A stretch of 64,000 nt of DNA, taken from Deltaproteobacteria bacterium IMCC39146. GTDB taxonomy: Bacteria > Desulfobacterota > Desulfuromonadia > Desulfuromonadales > BM103. The stretch spans positions 1 to 64,000 of the forward strand of contig JARUHP010000012.1 of NCBI GenBank assembly GCA_030005635.1. Direction: 5' to 3'. Made by a program: the position numbers and the translations under genes. Position 1 is the stretch's first letter; every line of letters begins with the position of its first letter. This document shows, piece by piece, positions 17,127 to 25,101 of this stretch. The notes beneath the pieces are model-generated. The model worked only from the letters and a program-made list of their open reading frames with translations. It did not search any database and had not been told where the DNA came from.

Positions 17127-17525
17127 ATGCAACTGAAAGAATATTTTGAAAACAATAAAGGGATCGGTGTGATGTCCACGGCCGACTTGCAAGGCAAGGT
17201 CGATGCTGCGATTTATGCACGTCCCCATGTTATGGACGACGGAACGATCGCTTTTATCATGCGTGATCGCCTGACCCACCAGAATGTCGCGCAGAATCCA
17301 TACGCGAGCTATCTGTTTATCGAAAATGCAGTTGGCTACAAAGGCGCGCGGCTGTTCCTGAAAAAGATCAGAGAGGATGACAATGCCGAGTTGCTTAAGG
17401 ATATGACCCGACGCTGCCTGAGCCCAGAAGATGATGCGGCCAAGGGGCCCAAGTTTATTGTCTATTTCAAAATAGAAAAGGCTCTCAAGCTGATCGGTGG
17501 TGAGAGCCTGGGCATCGATCTTTGA
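17127..17525 (+). CDS. FMN-binding split-barrel protein (PNPOx-like), paralogue 1
   Basis: A 132-aa single-domain pyridoxamine-oxidase-like split barrel: G-V-M-S-T-A-D near 15, a barrel strand with T-I-A-F-I-M-R-D-R-L-T-H-Q-N and N-P-Y-A-S-Y-L-F. Such proteins bind FMN, F420 or heme and often act as small reductases. About nine in ten residues match the product of 31992-32393, so the pair arose by recent duplication. It is followed by a DUF1499 lipoprotein gene, the same order as at the second locus. Confidence 0.85.
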   Translation: MQLKEYFENNKGIGVMSTADLQGKVDAAIYARPHVMDDGTIAFIMRDRLTHQNVAQNPYASYLFIENAVGYKGARLFLKKIREDDNAELLKDMTRRCLSPEDDAAKGPKFIVYFKIEKALKLIGGESLGIDL

Positions 17526-17647
17526 CCGTTATAACGCGCCATTCAGCCTCTGGTTTTTACGCCGCAACGAAGTTTTGATCGAAGTTGCAGCTTTATTGCT
17601 TAAGGAATGCGTTGAGCGCACAATGCTTCGCTCAATGCCAGGACCCT

Positions 17648-18106
17648 ATGCCAATGATTAAACACAATTTCCTGTTTATCCTCCTGCTTTTCTGTGGCTT
17701 TTTATCTGTCTCCTGTGCTGCGGAGAAAACCGCGAGTCCTGACGAAGAACTGGCGCCTTGCCCGACGTCACCGAACTGCGTATCCAGTGAAGCTCAAGAT
17801 GATGATCACCAGATTTCGCCGCTCAAATTTTCGGGGCCTGCAGCAGAGGCCTGGCGATTGCTAAAAGAGCAGGTGGCAATGCTCCCTCGCACGGTCATTG
17901 TTACTGAAAAACCGGGCTACCTTCACGCGCAATCTAAAAGTGCCGTATTTGGCTTTGTAGATGATCTGGAGTTTTATCTGCGGACTGGGCAAGGGTTGAT
18001 TGCCGTTCGTTCAGCCGCGCGAACCGGGTATTTTGATTTTGGCGTTAATCGTCAGCGCATTGAAGAGCTGCGCGCGGCACTCCAGCATGCGGGAGTCTCC
18101 CCATAA
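17648..18106 (+). CDS. DUF1499 lipoprotein
   Basis: A lipoprotein signal (lipobox L-S-V-S-C) leads a DUF1499 domain: C-P-T-S-P-N-C-V-S-S at the start, then A-W-R-L-L, L-H-A-Q-S-K-S-x-V-F-G-F-V-D-D-L-E-F and an ending R-S-A-A-R-T-G-Y-F-D-F-G-V-N-R-Q-R. Related to the gene at 55280 and to the fragment at 32432. I chose the ATG at 17648 (AGGA upstream); the ATG at 17654 is equally possible. Function of the family is unknown. Confidence 0.85.
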   Translation: MPMIKHNFLFILLLFCGFLSVSCAAEKTASPDEELAPCPTSPNCVSSEAQDDDHQISPLKFSGPAAEAWRLLKEQVAMLPRTVIVTEKPGYLHAQSKSAVFGFVDDLEFYLRTGQGLIAVRSAARTGYFDFGVNRQRIEELRAALQHAGVSP

Positions 18107-18160
18107 TACTGGACAGTTACTGCTACGGTTTTAGAACAAAACTCGAAAAGGAGGCTCCTG

Positions 18161-18488
18161 ATGGATAAAAATCTCGAGCAACTTTTTTACACCAGATAAT
18201 CGCCGCTCGCCCTGGGGGAGGGCAGCTTTCCTTTCGAGCGCCTGCAGCATGAGTTTATGCAACAGCCGATCACTCAAAGCAAGGCCCGCAAAGTTGTTGA
18301 GCTGGCGGAACAAGGAGATTTGGTGGTGCGTATGGCAAGCGCCGATTGAGACTCCCTGCTGGAGCGCCTCGGTAAATACCTGTATAGCCTTGGCCTTCTG
18401 TTTTCAACAGCTGCAGCAGAGCTGGGCTGTTTATTTTTCCATGGCCTGCCTGATCGCTGCAGCGGGGTCACTATTCAAGCACAAGTGA
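18161..18488 (+). pseudogene. Fused remnant of a phasin-UbiB gene pair
   Basis: A perfect AAGGAGG site and ATG open with M-D-K-N-L-E-Q-L-F-Y, as in the phasin-like gene at 27278, then hit TAA at 18197. The same frame continues as the last ~75 residues of the UbiB-like kinase (A-R-K-V-V-E-L-A-E-Q-G-D-L-V-V-R-M), meets TGA at 18347, then shifts frame into F-Q-Q-L-Q-Q-S-W-A-V-Y. The kinase body is deleted. So an ancestral second copy of the 27278-29129 pair collapsed by an internal deletion and then gathered stops. Confidence 0.88.
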
Positions 18489-18565
18489 GCAGGGCCAGCA
18501 CAGTGAGAAGGCTGGTTCAGCTCGTGGTTCGGACAAGAGATCAACCTCTTCCTGCTCCCGATTGA
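18485..18565 (+). pseudogene. Degraded copy of the 29-aa flavoprotein-associated microprotein
   Basis: Starting at GTG inside the UbiB remnant stop, the frame contains T-V-R-R-L-V-Q, matching T-V-R-R-L-I-Q of the intact microprotein at 33339. The DNA match spans ~36 bases (GCACAGTGAGAAGGCTG.TTCAG). It then diverges, and the flavoprotein gene that follows at 33425 is absent here. Confidence 0.6.
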
Positions 18566-19902
18566 CGCAACGTCAACCTCATGATCAACAACAGCACGAG
18601 CAACAACAGGATAAAGTAACCAACAAACCAGGGCAGGGAGTTGACAAAAACCTGGTTTTTCAGTGCTGCGTCCAGCAGTTCCGGTTGGGTCTGGATCGTC
18701 TGCTCGCGCAGGAAGGCGAGCAGCAGCGCATAGAGAAGACCTATGCCACCGTAGCCCAGGTTGAGGAACAGACCCTTGAAACTGAGGACCGTGGCGCGCT
18801 GTTCGGAGCTGGTGGCCTGGTTCAAATAATGACTGAGGAAAAACCCCATCATGTACATGCAGCTGAAGAGCAGTAGCGCCGGCAGCAGCCCGACCCAGGG
18901 CCAGACAAAACACATCCCGCTCAGACCGAGCAGAATCAAGGTCGCAGTGAAGAACAGGTTAAAAAGGGGGGTGCGTCGTTCCGCCAGGCGGCGTGCCAGC
19001 GCTGGCATGACAAAGCCGCCCATTGCCAGAAGCGATCCGAACACTCCGAACAGGGCTTCAGGGATTTCGATCTGTCGGTAATACTGGCTCGCCATGGTCA
19101 GCAGCATGCGGATCACGCTGTCTCCAAGCAGACCACACAGCAGCAAAATCAGCACAAACGGGGTGCGAAAAATCCAGCGGCCTGCCTGCCAGACCAACCT
19201 GAAGGCTTGCCTGATTGTATCGTGATCGTTCTTTGGAGTGAGCTCTGCCGTTGTCACTTCCCGCATCCTCAAGGTGGTCAGAAGGGTCAACAGGGCTGTG
19301 CCGAGGGTGAAGTAGATCGGTAGCCGCAACGTAGTGTCGGCGGTGATCTGCCAGGAAAGTCCAACAAAGCTGATGAGTCGCTGTAGCAAAATCGGGTCGT
19401 AAAGCAAGCCGCCGAGGGTCATGGCGATGACGAAACCGGCCGACTGAATCTGGATCTGCCGTTCCAGCACCCGACCCCAGTCTGCACTGTCGCCTTGTTG
19501 TTGCAGACTATCGTAGGCCAGAGCTTCGTCGGCGCCGCTGGCCGCTGCCTCAGCCATGCCGCTGAGAATCCGGTTGACGACAAAAGCCCAGAACAAGAGA
19601 TCAAGATTGCCGCGCGGCACGAATGCCCAGAGGGCAATCTCGGCCACCATCAGGCTGCCGGCAAACACCAGCAGATTGCGGCGACCGAAGCTGTCGGCCA
19701 GGGCCCCGGATGGAACTTCGCAGAGCACGATGGTTGCAGCCCACACGGCATTCAAGATGGCGAACTGTGAGAGGGTCAGGCCAAAATCAAGGTAGAGGAT
19801 CGAGAAGACCGGGTAGTAGAAACGCGCGTTGAACAAAACCCGGAAGATAATGAACAGCCGAACGTTGGGAATCTGGAAGGGTGAGACGACGGCCTGGCTC
19901 AT
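18541..19902 (-). CDS. MFS transporter
   Basis: A 453-residue protein with 12 predicted helices. The loop between helices 2 and 3 has the MFS signature variant G-A-L-A-D-S-F-G-R-R, preceded by E-V-P-S. The long central loop contains a Thr/Asp/His segment (T-P-K-N-D-H-D-T). Substrate cannot be read from sequence; the E-V-P-S-G-A-L-A-D subgroup is common among uncharacterised exporters. The start at 19902 is an ATG without a strong ribosome binding site. Confidence 0.88.
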   Translation of the reverse strand: MSQAVVSPFQIPNVRLFIIFRVLFNARFYYPVFSILYLDFGLTLSQFAILNAVWAATIVLCEVPSGALADSFGRRNLLVFAGSLMVAEIALWAFVPRGNLDLLFWAFVVNRILSGMAEAAASGADEALAYDSLQQQGDSADWGRVLERQIQIQSAGFVIAMTLGGLLYDPILLQRLISFVGLSWQITADTTLRLPIYFTLGTALLTLLTTLRMREVTTAELTPKNDHDTIRQAFRLVWQAGRWIFRTPFVLILLLCGLLGDSVIRMLLTMASQYYRQIEIPEALFGVFGSLLAMGGFVMPALARRLAERRTPLFNLFFTATLILLGLSGMCFVWPWVGLLPALLLFSCMYMMGFFLSHYLNQATSSEQRATVLSFKGLFLNLGYGGIGLLYALLLAFLREQTIQTQPELLDAALKNQVFVNSLPWFVGYFILLLLVLLLIMRLTLRQSGAGRG

Positions 19903-20028
19903 GATCGTATGGGTCCATTGTTCGTATGCAGTTGTCGTGATAACCAGTTCTACTTACATGATATCCAACTTTGTCGTCTCAACGCAAAGTTCCCACCCTT
20001 TAATTTTCGGTCCTTAAAAGAACGTGTC

Positions 20029-20191
20029 TAAAACCCAAACAGAGGAATACGTTTTTACATCAAAACAATAAGACCTGAAATCAAAAGATTAACGCAAAGA
20101 AAGACCGCAAAGAAAACCACTTCAAAAGGCGTAGGCAGTCACCCTTTGCGTCTTTGCGTTAAGTCCTTACAGCCTTTGTTTGGGTTATAAA
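20029..20191. repeat. MITE-like element, copy 2
   Basis: Bounded by AAACCCAAACA and TGTTTGGGTTATAA, with the core CCGCAAAGAAAACCACTTCAAAA shared with 7582-7785. Facing AACGCAAAG/CTTTGCGTTAA arrays suggest a long hairpin. It is non-coding. The following 20220-20330 has GACGCAGAGTACGCAGAG-type motifs but no gene. Confidence 0.6.
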
Positions 20192-20389
20192 CCCGTAAAA
20201 GAAAATATTAACAACCTACGACCAGTCTCACGCTCGTTCGCTCTGCTCACTTGAGACGCAGAGTACGCAGAGTAAGGGAAAAACTTCATATTCGGTCTTC
20301 TCTGCGCCTGCGTGAGGCCGCTTTTGCTTTTGTGCCATAGTTCTTTAACCAGATAAAAACATTCAGTCTTAAGTAAACCTTTATGACTT

Positions 20390-20398
20390 TGTTATAAT
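20390..20398 (+). promoter_or_regulatory. Extended -10 promoter of ovoA
   Basis: TG-T-TATAAT is a perfect extended -10. Transcription would start near 20405, 31 bases before the ovoA start. No convincing -35 is visible. Confidence 0.55.
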
Positions 20399-20435
20399 GG
20401 GGCTTGTCAATGAAATGAACAAAAAAAGGGGCAAT

Positions 20436-22544
20436 ATGGATCTCCGTAATACACGTACTATCATCCTCAATAGTGGCACAGCGGCAGACAAGCGTGCCGA
20501 AATTCGTGATTATTTCCACAAATCCTTCACTGTCGACGAGCAGCTTTACGAAACCTTGGCTCACGACAAGGCTTTCTACCTGCGCGCCGAGCCGCTGCGC
20601 CATCCCCTGATTTTTTATTTAGGTCACACCGCGGTCTTTTACGTCAATAAGCTGATCGTTGCCAAGGTCATTGAGGAGCGTATCAATCCCCATTACGAGG
20701 CGCTGTTTTCCATTGGCGTTGACGAGATGTCGTGGGACGATCTGAATGACGACAACTATGACTGGCCAAGCGTCGCCGAGGTCAAGGCCTACCGTGACCA
20801 GGTCCGGGCAATGGTTGATCATGCGATCGAGACGCTGCCGCTCGAACTACCCATTGATTGGGACAACCCCTTCTGGGCGATCATGATGGGGATCGAACAT
20901 TCACGCATCCATCTGGAAACCTCTTCTGTCATCATCCGCCGTCTGCCTCTTGACCAGGTGCGTCCGTTACCGCTCTGGGACATCTGCAACGAATCTGGCC
21001 CGGCCCCGCAAAACCAACTCCTGCCGGTTGCCGGCGGCACGGTCACTCTCGGTAAGGGCAAAGACCACGCACTGTACGGCTGGGACAACGAGTTCGGTCG
21101 CCACCAGTTTCATGTGGAAGATTTCCAGGCTAGCAAGTACCTGGTATCAAACCGGGAATTCATGCCTTTTGTCGAGGCTGGCGGCTACCGAAACGAGACC
21201 TATTGGACCAAGGAGGGCTGGGGTTGGCTTGGTTTCAGCGAAGCCGAGCAACCACTCTTCTGGGTCAAGGATGGAGGTAGCTATCGTTTGCGCACCATGG
21301 CCCGGGAGATCAGCATGCCCTGGGACTGGCCGGTTGAGGTGAACTACCTCGAAGCCAAAGCTTTCTGCAACTGGAAGGCCAAACAGAGCAGTCTGCCAAT
21401 CCGTTTGCCGACTGAGGATGAATGGTGCCGGCTGCACGCTCTTCATGAGATTCCAGATCAACCCTACTGGCAGCAAGCTCCGGGAAATATCAACCTCGAG
21501 TACTGGGCGTCCTCCTGCCCGGTCAACCGTTTTTCCTTTGGCGACTTTTTTGACCTGGTTGGCAACGTCTGGCAGTGGACCGAAACAGCGATTTCCGGTT
21601 TCACCGGCTTCGAGGTTCACCCCTGGTACGATGATTTTTCCACGCCGACCTTTGATACCCAGCACAACCTGATCAAGGGCGGCTCATGGATTTCCACCGG
21701 CAACGTGGCGACCCGCGATTCGCGTTATGCTTTTCGCCGGCACTTCTTTCAACATGCCGGCTTCCGCTATGTTGCCGCCGAACAGGCACTGGAAGAAACC
21801 GAAGCGATGTACGAAACCGACGATTCCGTCGCCCAGTACTGTGACGCTCATTTCGGACCGGATAAATTTGGTGTGCCCAACTTCCCTGCGAAGTTGGTGA
21901 AGATTTGCCTGCAAGTCATGGCGGATCGGCCCAAAAACCGTGCGCTCGATCTCGGTTGCGCCGTCGGCCGCTCTAGCTTCGAACTGGCAAAGCATTTCAA
22001 CTTTGTCTCAGGTGTCGACTTCTCCGCACGCTTCATCCGTATTGCTCACCAGCTGCAGGAAAAGGGCCTTACTCATTACCAGCTGCCTGAAGAAGGTGAG
22101 ATTGTTTCTTTCCACGAGTTGCGTCTGAGTGACCTCGGCCTGTCCGAAAATATCGGAAAGCTCGAATTCGTCCAAGGCGATGCCCATAACCTTAAGCCGC
22201 AGCTCACCGGCTACGACCTGGTCCTGGCGGCCAACCTGCTTGATCGGCTCTACGATCCGTCGCATTTCCTGTTAAACATTCATGAGCGGATTAATCCCGG
22301 AGGTGTGTTGGTGCTTGCTTCGCCCTATACCTGGCTGGAAGAATTTACCAAGAAGGAAAACTGGGTTGGTGGAGTCCGCATTGCTGGCGAACCGTTCACG
22401 ACTTTGGAGGGTTTGATAGAGCAACTGGGAGGCCATTTCCGCATGCTCGAAGAACCGCGTGATGTCGAATTTGTGACTCGTGAAACGGCCCGCAAGTTCC
22501 AACATACTATCTCGCAGTTGACTGTATGGGAGAGAATCTCCTGA
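20436..22544 (+). CDS. ovoA: OvoA, 5-histidylcysteine sulfoxide synthase with methyltransferase domain
   Basis: OvoA couples cysteine to histidine C5 with O2 to give 5-histidylcysteine sulfoxide, the first step of ovothiol synthesis. Its C-terminal domain N-methylates the mercaptohistidine. Three domains are present: an N-terminal DinB-like helical domain with the iron triad motif H-S-R-I-H-L-E near 160 and an earlier His; an FGE-sulfatase domain (about 195-455) ending F-R-R-H-F-F-Q-H-A-G-F-R-Y-V; and a SAM methyltransferase (about 490-700, L-D-L-G-C-A-V-G-R-S-S-F-E). I chose the ATG at 20436, with AAGGGG five bases upstream. It overlaps the next gene by one base (TGATG), so the two form an operon. 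Confidence 0.95.
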   Translation: MDLRNTRTIILNSGTAADKRAEIRDYFHKSFTVDEQLYETLAHDKAFYLRAEPLRHPLIFYLGHTAVFYVNKLIVAKVIEERINPHYEALFSIGVDEMSWDDLNDDNYDWPSVAEVKAYRDQVRAMVDHAIETLPLELPIDWDNPFWAIMMGIEHSRIHLETSSVIIRRLPLDQVRPLPLWDICNESGPAPQNQLLPVAGGTVTLGKGKDHALYGWDNEFGRHQFHVEDFQASKYLVSNREFMPFVEAGGYRNETYWTKEGWGWLGFSEAEQPLFWVKDGGSYRLRTMAREISMPWDWPVEVNYLEAKAFCNWKAKQSSLPIRLPTEDEWCRLHALHEIPDQPYWQQAPGNINLEYWASSCPVNRFSFGDFFDLVGNVWQWTETAISGFTGFEVHPWYDDFSTPTFDTQHNLIKGGSWISTGNVATRDSRYAFRRHFFQHAGFRYVAAEQALEETEAMYETDDSVAQYCDAHFGPDKFGVPNFPAKLVKICLQVMADRPKNRALDLGCAVGRSSFELAKHFNFVSGVDFSARFIRIAHQLQEKGLTHYQLPEEGEIVSFHELRLSDLGLSENIGKLEFVQGDAHNLKPQLTGYDLVLAANLLDRLYDPSHFLLNIHERINPGGVLVLASPYTWLEEFTKKENWVGGVRIAGEPFTTLEGLIEQLGGHFRMLEEPRDVEFVTRETARKFQHTISQLTVWERIS

Positions 22545-23722
22545 TGGTAGCGTTTGATGTCGAGCAGGCCCGCCGCGAAACCCGTGGTTGTGTGGAGCAC
22601 ATTCATTTCAACAACGCCGGTGCTTCTTTGCCGCCGATGCCGGTGGCCAATGCTCTCTACGCTTATTTGCGCGAGGAGGAAGAGCATGGCGGTTACGAAG
22701 TCATGGCCCGACGTGCTGCCGAATTGGATCATTTTTATACCGCTGCCGCTAAACTACTCAACTGCTCGGCTGATGAAATCGCCTTTGCCGACAGCGCCAC
22801 CCGGGCCTGGAACGCGGCCTTCTACGCCTTCGACTTTCAACCGGGAGACCGTATTCTCGCCAGCAGCGCCGAGTATGGCAGTAGTCTGGTGGCGTTGCTG
22901 CACCAGGCAAAGCGCCTCGGGGTCGAGATATCCTGGGTGCCGGATGACCCAACGGGTCAGATCGATATCAACAGCCTTGAGAGCCAGATCGATCGCCGGG
23001 TCAAACTGATATGCCTCACCCAAGTCCCCTCAGGTGGCGGTTTGATCAACCCGGCTGCAGAGGTTGGCAAAGTAGCAAAAACAGCCGGTATCCCTTATCT
23101 GCTGGATGCTTGTCAGGCCCTCGGTCAGATGCCGGTTGATGTCGATCACCTCGGTTGTGATCTCCTTTGTGGTACCGGTCGCAAGTTCCTGCGCGGTCCG
23201 CGCGGCACCGGCCTGCTCTATGTGCGTAAAAAACTGCTCGAAAAACTCGAACCCAACCAACTCAACCATTACGCTGCACCATTGCTTTCAGCCAAAAGCT
23301 ACCAACTGCGCAGCGATGCAAAACGCTTCGAATGCTGGGAGCGCAGTTATGCTGCTCAGCTTGCCCTCGGTGTCGCCATCGACTACGCCCTGGCCTGGGG
23401 ACTTGAAGCTATCAGCGAACGGGTCAGGTTCCTTGCCACGTCACTGCGCCAAAAGCTCGCCGGTATCGATGGGGTGACCCTGACTGATCAGGGGCTTGAG
23501 CATTGTGCTATCGTCACTTTTTTTTCTGCGCAGCTGCCAGCTAAGCAGTTACAGCAACAGCTCGCACTTCGGCAGATCAACACCTCAACCGTCCCATTCT
23601 CCGCCAACCCTGTCAGCTCTGAGAAGCTTCACCACCCGGCTTTGTTGCGAGCCTCGCTGCATTACTACAACACCGTTGAGGAAGTCGAGTGCTTTGTCGC
23701 CGAGCTGAAACAGCTTCTTTAA
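22544..23722 (+). CDS. PLP-dependent class V aminotransferase-fold lyase (likely OvoB)
   Basis: A 392-aa fold-type I PLP enzyme: N-N-A-G-A-S-L-P near the start, D-A-C-Q-A-L-G-Q for the cofactor-ring Asp, and C-G-T-G-R-K-F-L-R-G-P-R-G with the Schiff-base Lys. This subgroup includes EgtE-like and OvoB C-S lyases, which split the sulfoxide made by EgtB/OvoA into 5-thiohistidine and pyruvate. Tight coupling to ovoA makes OvoB activity the best call. Similarity to cysteine desulfurases is the alternative, but the desulfurase Cys loop (S-G-S-A-C) is absent. Confidence 0.85.
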   Translation: MVAFDVEQARRETRGCVEHIHFNNAGASLPPMPVANALYAYLREEEEHGGYEVMARRAAELDHFYTAAAKLLNCSADEIAFADSATRAWNAAFYAFDFQPGDRILASSAEYGSSLVALLHQAKRLGVEISWVPDDPTGQIDINSLESQIDRRVKLICLTQVPSGGGLINPAAEVGKVAKTAGIPYLLDACQALGQMPVDVDHLGCDLLCGTGRKFLRGPRGTGLLYVRKKLLEKLEPNQLNHYAAPLLSAKSYQLRSDAKRFECWERSYAAQLALGVAIDYALAWGLEAISERVRFLATSLRQKLAGIDGVTLTDQGLEHCAIVTFFSAQLPAKQLQQQLALRQINTSTVPFSANPVSSEKLHHPALLRASLHYYNTVEEVECFVAELKQLL

Positions 23723-23755
23723 AAGCGAGTTTTGTGGAATGTGAAAGTAGGAATC

Positions 23756-23779
23756 GGGGACACGACCAAGTTGTGTCCC
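23756..23779. repeat. GGGGACAC-type palindrome
   Basis: GGGACAC, a 9-base loop, GTGTCCC. It follows the OvoB-like gene by about 35 bases and is followed by TTTT, so it may act as its terminator. Member of the dispersed palindrome family. Confidence 0.7.
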
Positions 23780-23794
23780 TTTTAAGTGCACAAC

Positions 23795-24541
23795 TCAACT
23801 CTTGACCAATGGTCGAATAGAGCTGAAGCCTCCGTCAACAGCCAAAACCTGGCCGGTTACCCAATCCGCCTCATTGCAGAGTAACCAGCAAATGGCATTA
23901 GCCGAATCATCGACATGACCATACCGGCCAAGTGAATATTGTGCAGCAAGCTGTTCTTCGGCCTTTGCTCCTTTGAAAAACCCTTCTGTTGCCGCGCTGC
24001 GAATCAGGCCGGGAGCGATCCCGTTAATGCGGATTCTTTGACCTGCATAGTCGGCAGCAGCACTTCGGATCAAACCTTCCACGCCTGCTTTTGCGGCGGC
24101 GATCGCAGCATGGTTGCCAATCCCAATGCGTCCGGCAATGGAACTGACCAAAACAGCAGATCCGCAAGTTTTATGATCTAATAGACCCTGGATGAATTTC
24201 TGTAGGGTAAAGAAGGCGCTGTCCAGGTTGTTTTGCAGGCAGTTTCGGTACTGTTCCTGTGTCGTGCGATGCATCGGTCGAATTATGATGCTGCCCGCAC
24301 AGTGCGCAAGTAGCGAGGGTGGCTCGCCGTAATGGCTGTCGATCGCAAGAAAGAGCTGCTCGACCGCTTCGGGAAGGGCAAGGTCTGCGGAGACTTTCAA
24401 CGCATCGGCTATGGGGTTAGCGTTGAGCTTTTCTTCATTCCTTCCGGTCAGGACCAATCGGTAACCGGATGTGGCAAGTCGTTGAGCAACGGCTGCGCCG
24501 AGCAAACCGCTACACCCGGTAATTAAGGCAATTTCTGACAT
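23795..24541 (-). CDS. Short-chain dehydrogenase/reductase lacking the catalytic Tyr
   Basis: Classical SDR fold: the nucleotide motif T-G-C-S-G-L-L-G at the N-terminus, H-C-A-G near 85, the N-N-L-D strand, catalytic-type Ser in V-S-S-I-A-G, and the tail T-G-Q-V-L-A-V-D-G-G. In the active-site helix the Y-x3-K motif reads I-A-A-A-K: the Lys is kept but Tyr is replaced by Ile. That would cripple normal reductase chemistry, so it may be a non-catalytic or altered SDR. The ATG at 24541 follows AGGGGTG; GTG at 24550 is an alternative. Convergent with the ovothiol operon. Confidence 0.87.
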   Translation of the reverse strand: MSEIALITGCSGLLGAAVAQRLATSGYRLVLTGRNEEKLNANPIADALKVSADLALPEAVEQLFLAIDSHYGEPPSLLAHCAGSIIIRPMHRTTQEQYRNCLQNNLDSAFFTLQKFIQGLLDHKTCGSAVLVSSIAGRIGIGNHAAIAAAKAGVEGLIRSAAADYAGQRIRINGIAPGLIRSAATEGFFKGAKAEEQLAAQYSLGRYGHVDDSANAICWLLCNEADWVTGQVLAVDGGFSSIRPLVKS

Positions 24542-24635
24542 GGTAGTCACCCCTGTTAACCGCCAAAAGCCATCGCTTAAGTCAAAGCAGCGCGGTTAAC
24601 CTGCTGATTTTGAAAAAGGTTGTCTTAGTTCCTGT

Positions 24636-24881
24636 TTACCGACTGTGCCCGGTCAAGTTGATGTTGTCAGCACCATCGCCCAACCAATCGATCTCGGGTA
24701 GCTGAACCGGGTCGCAGACGTTAGTCGCAAAATTTGCCTTCACTCCACAGTTGCCACACTTGAATTCGGCGCGTCCAGAAAGACAGGAGACCATATCCTT
24801 GCGGCCTTCTTCAGAGAGAGTGCAGAGATGAACATGGTGATTTACGATATCTTTGCAGAAATTTTTCTTTTCATTTTCCAT
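24636..24881 (-). CDS. Small cysteine-rich protein
   Basis: 81 residues from the ATG at 24881 (GAGGAAAGG upstream). F-K-C-G-N-C-G-V-K followed by a C-D-P loop suggests a zinc knuckle of C-x2-C ... C type, with H-H-V-H-L-C earlier. I do not recognise a named family. Divergent from the DHODH-like gene. Confidence 0.6.
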   Translation of the reverse strand: MENEKKNFCKDIVNHHVHLCTLSEEGRKDMVSCLSGRAEFKCGNCGVKANFATNVCDPVQLPEIDWLGDGADNINLTGHSR

Positions 24882-25101
24882 GACAAAAACCTTTCCTCTT
24901 TGAGCGTTAGATTTCAACCGTATCATAAGAGCAGAATTCAGCAATTTTTCAGGTCTAAAATTGACCCGTTTAGAGTACATTTCAGCCCCTATGATAGACT
25001 CTCATTGCGCAAAGGTTTTCTCGTTGTTTCCTCTGACAGCGCCGATCATCATTGTCGCAACCTTCGCGATCTGAATTTGCAGGTCGCCACAGAGGAGTCT
25101 G

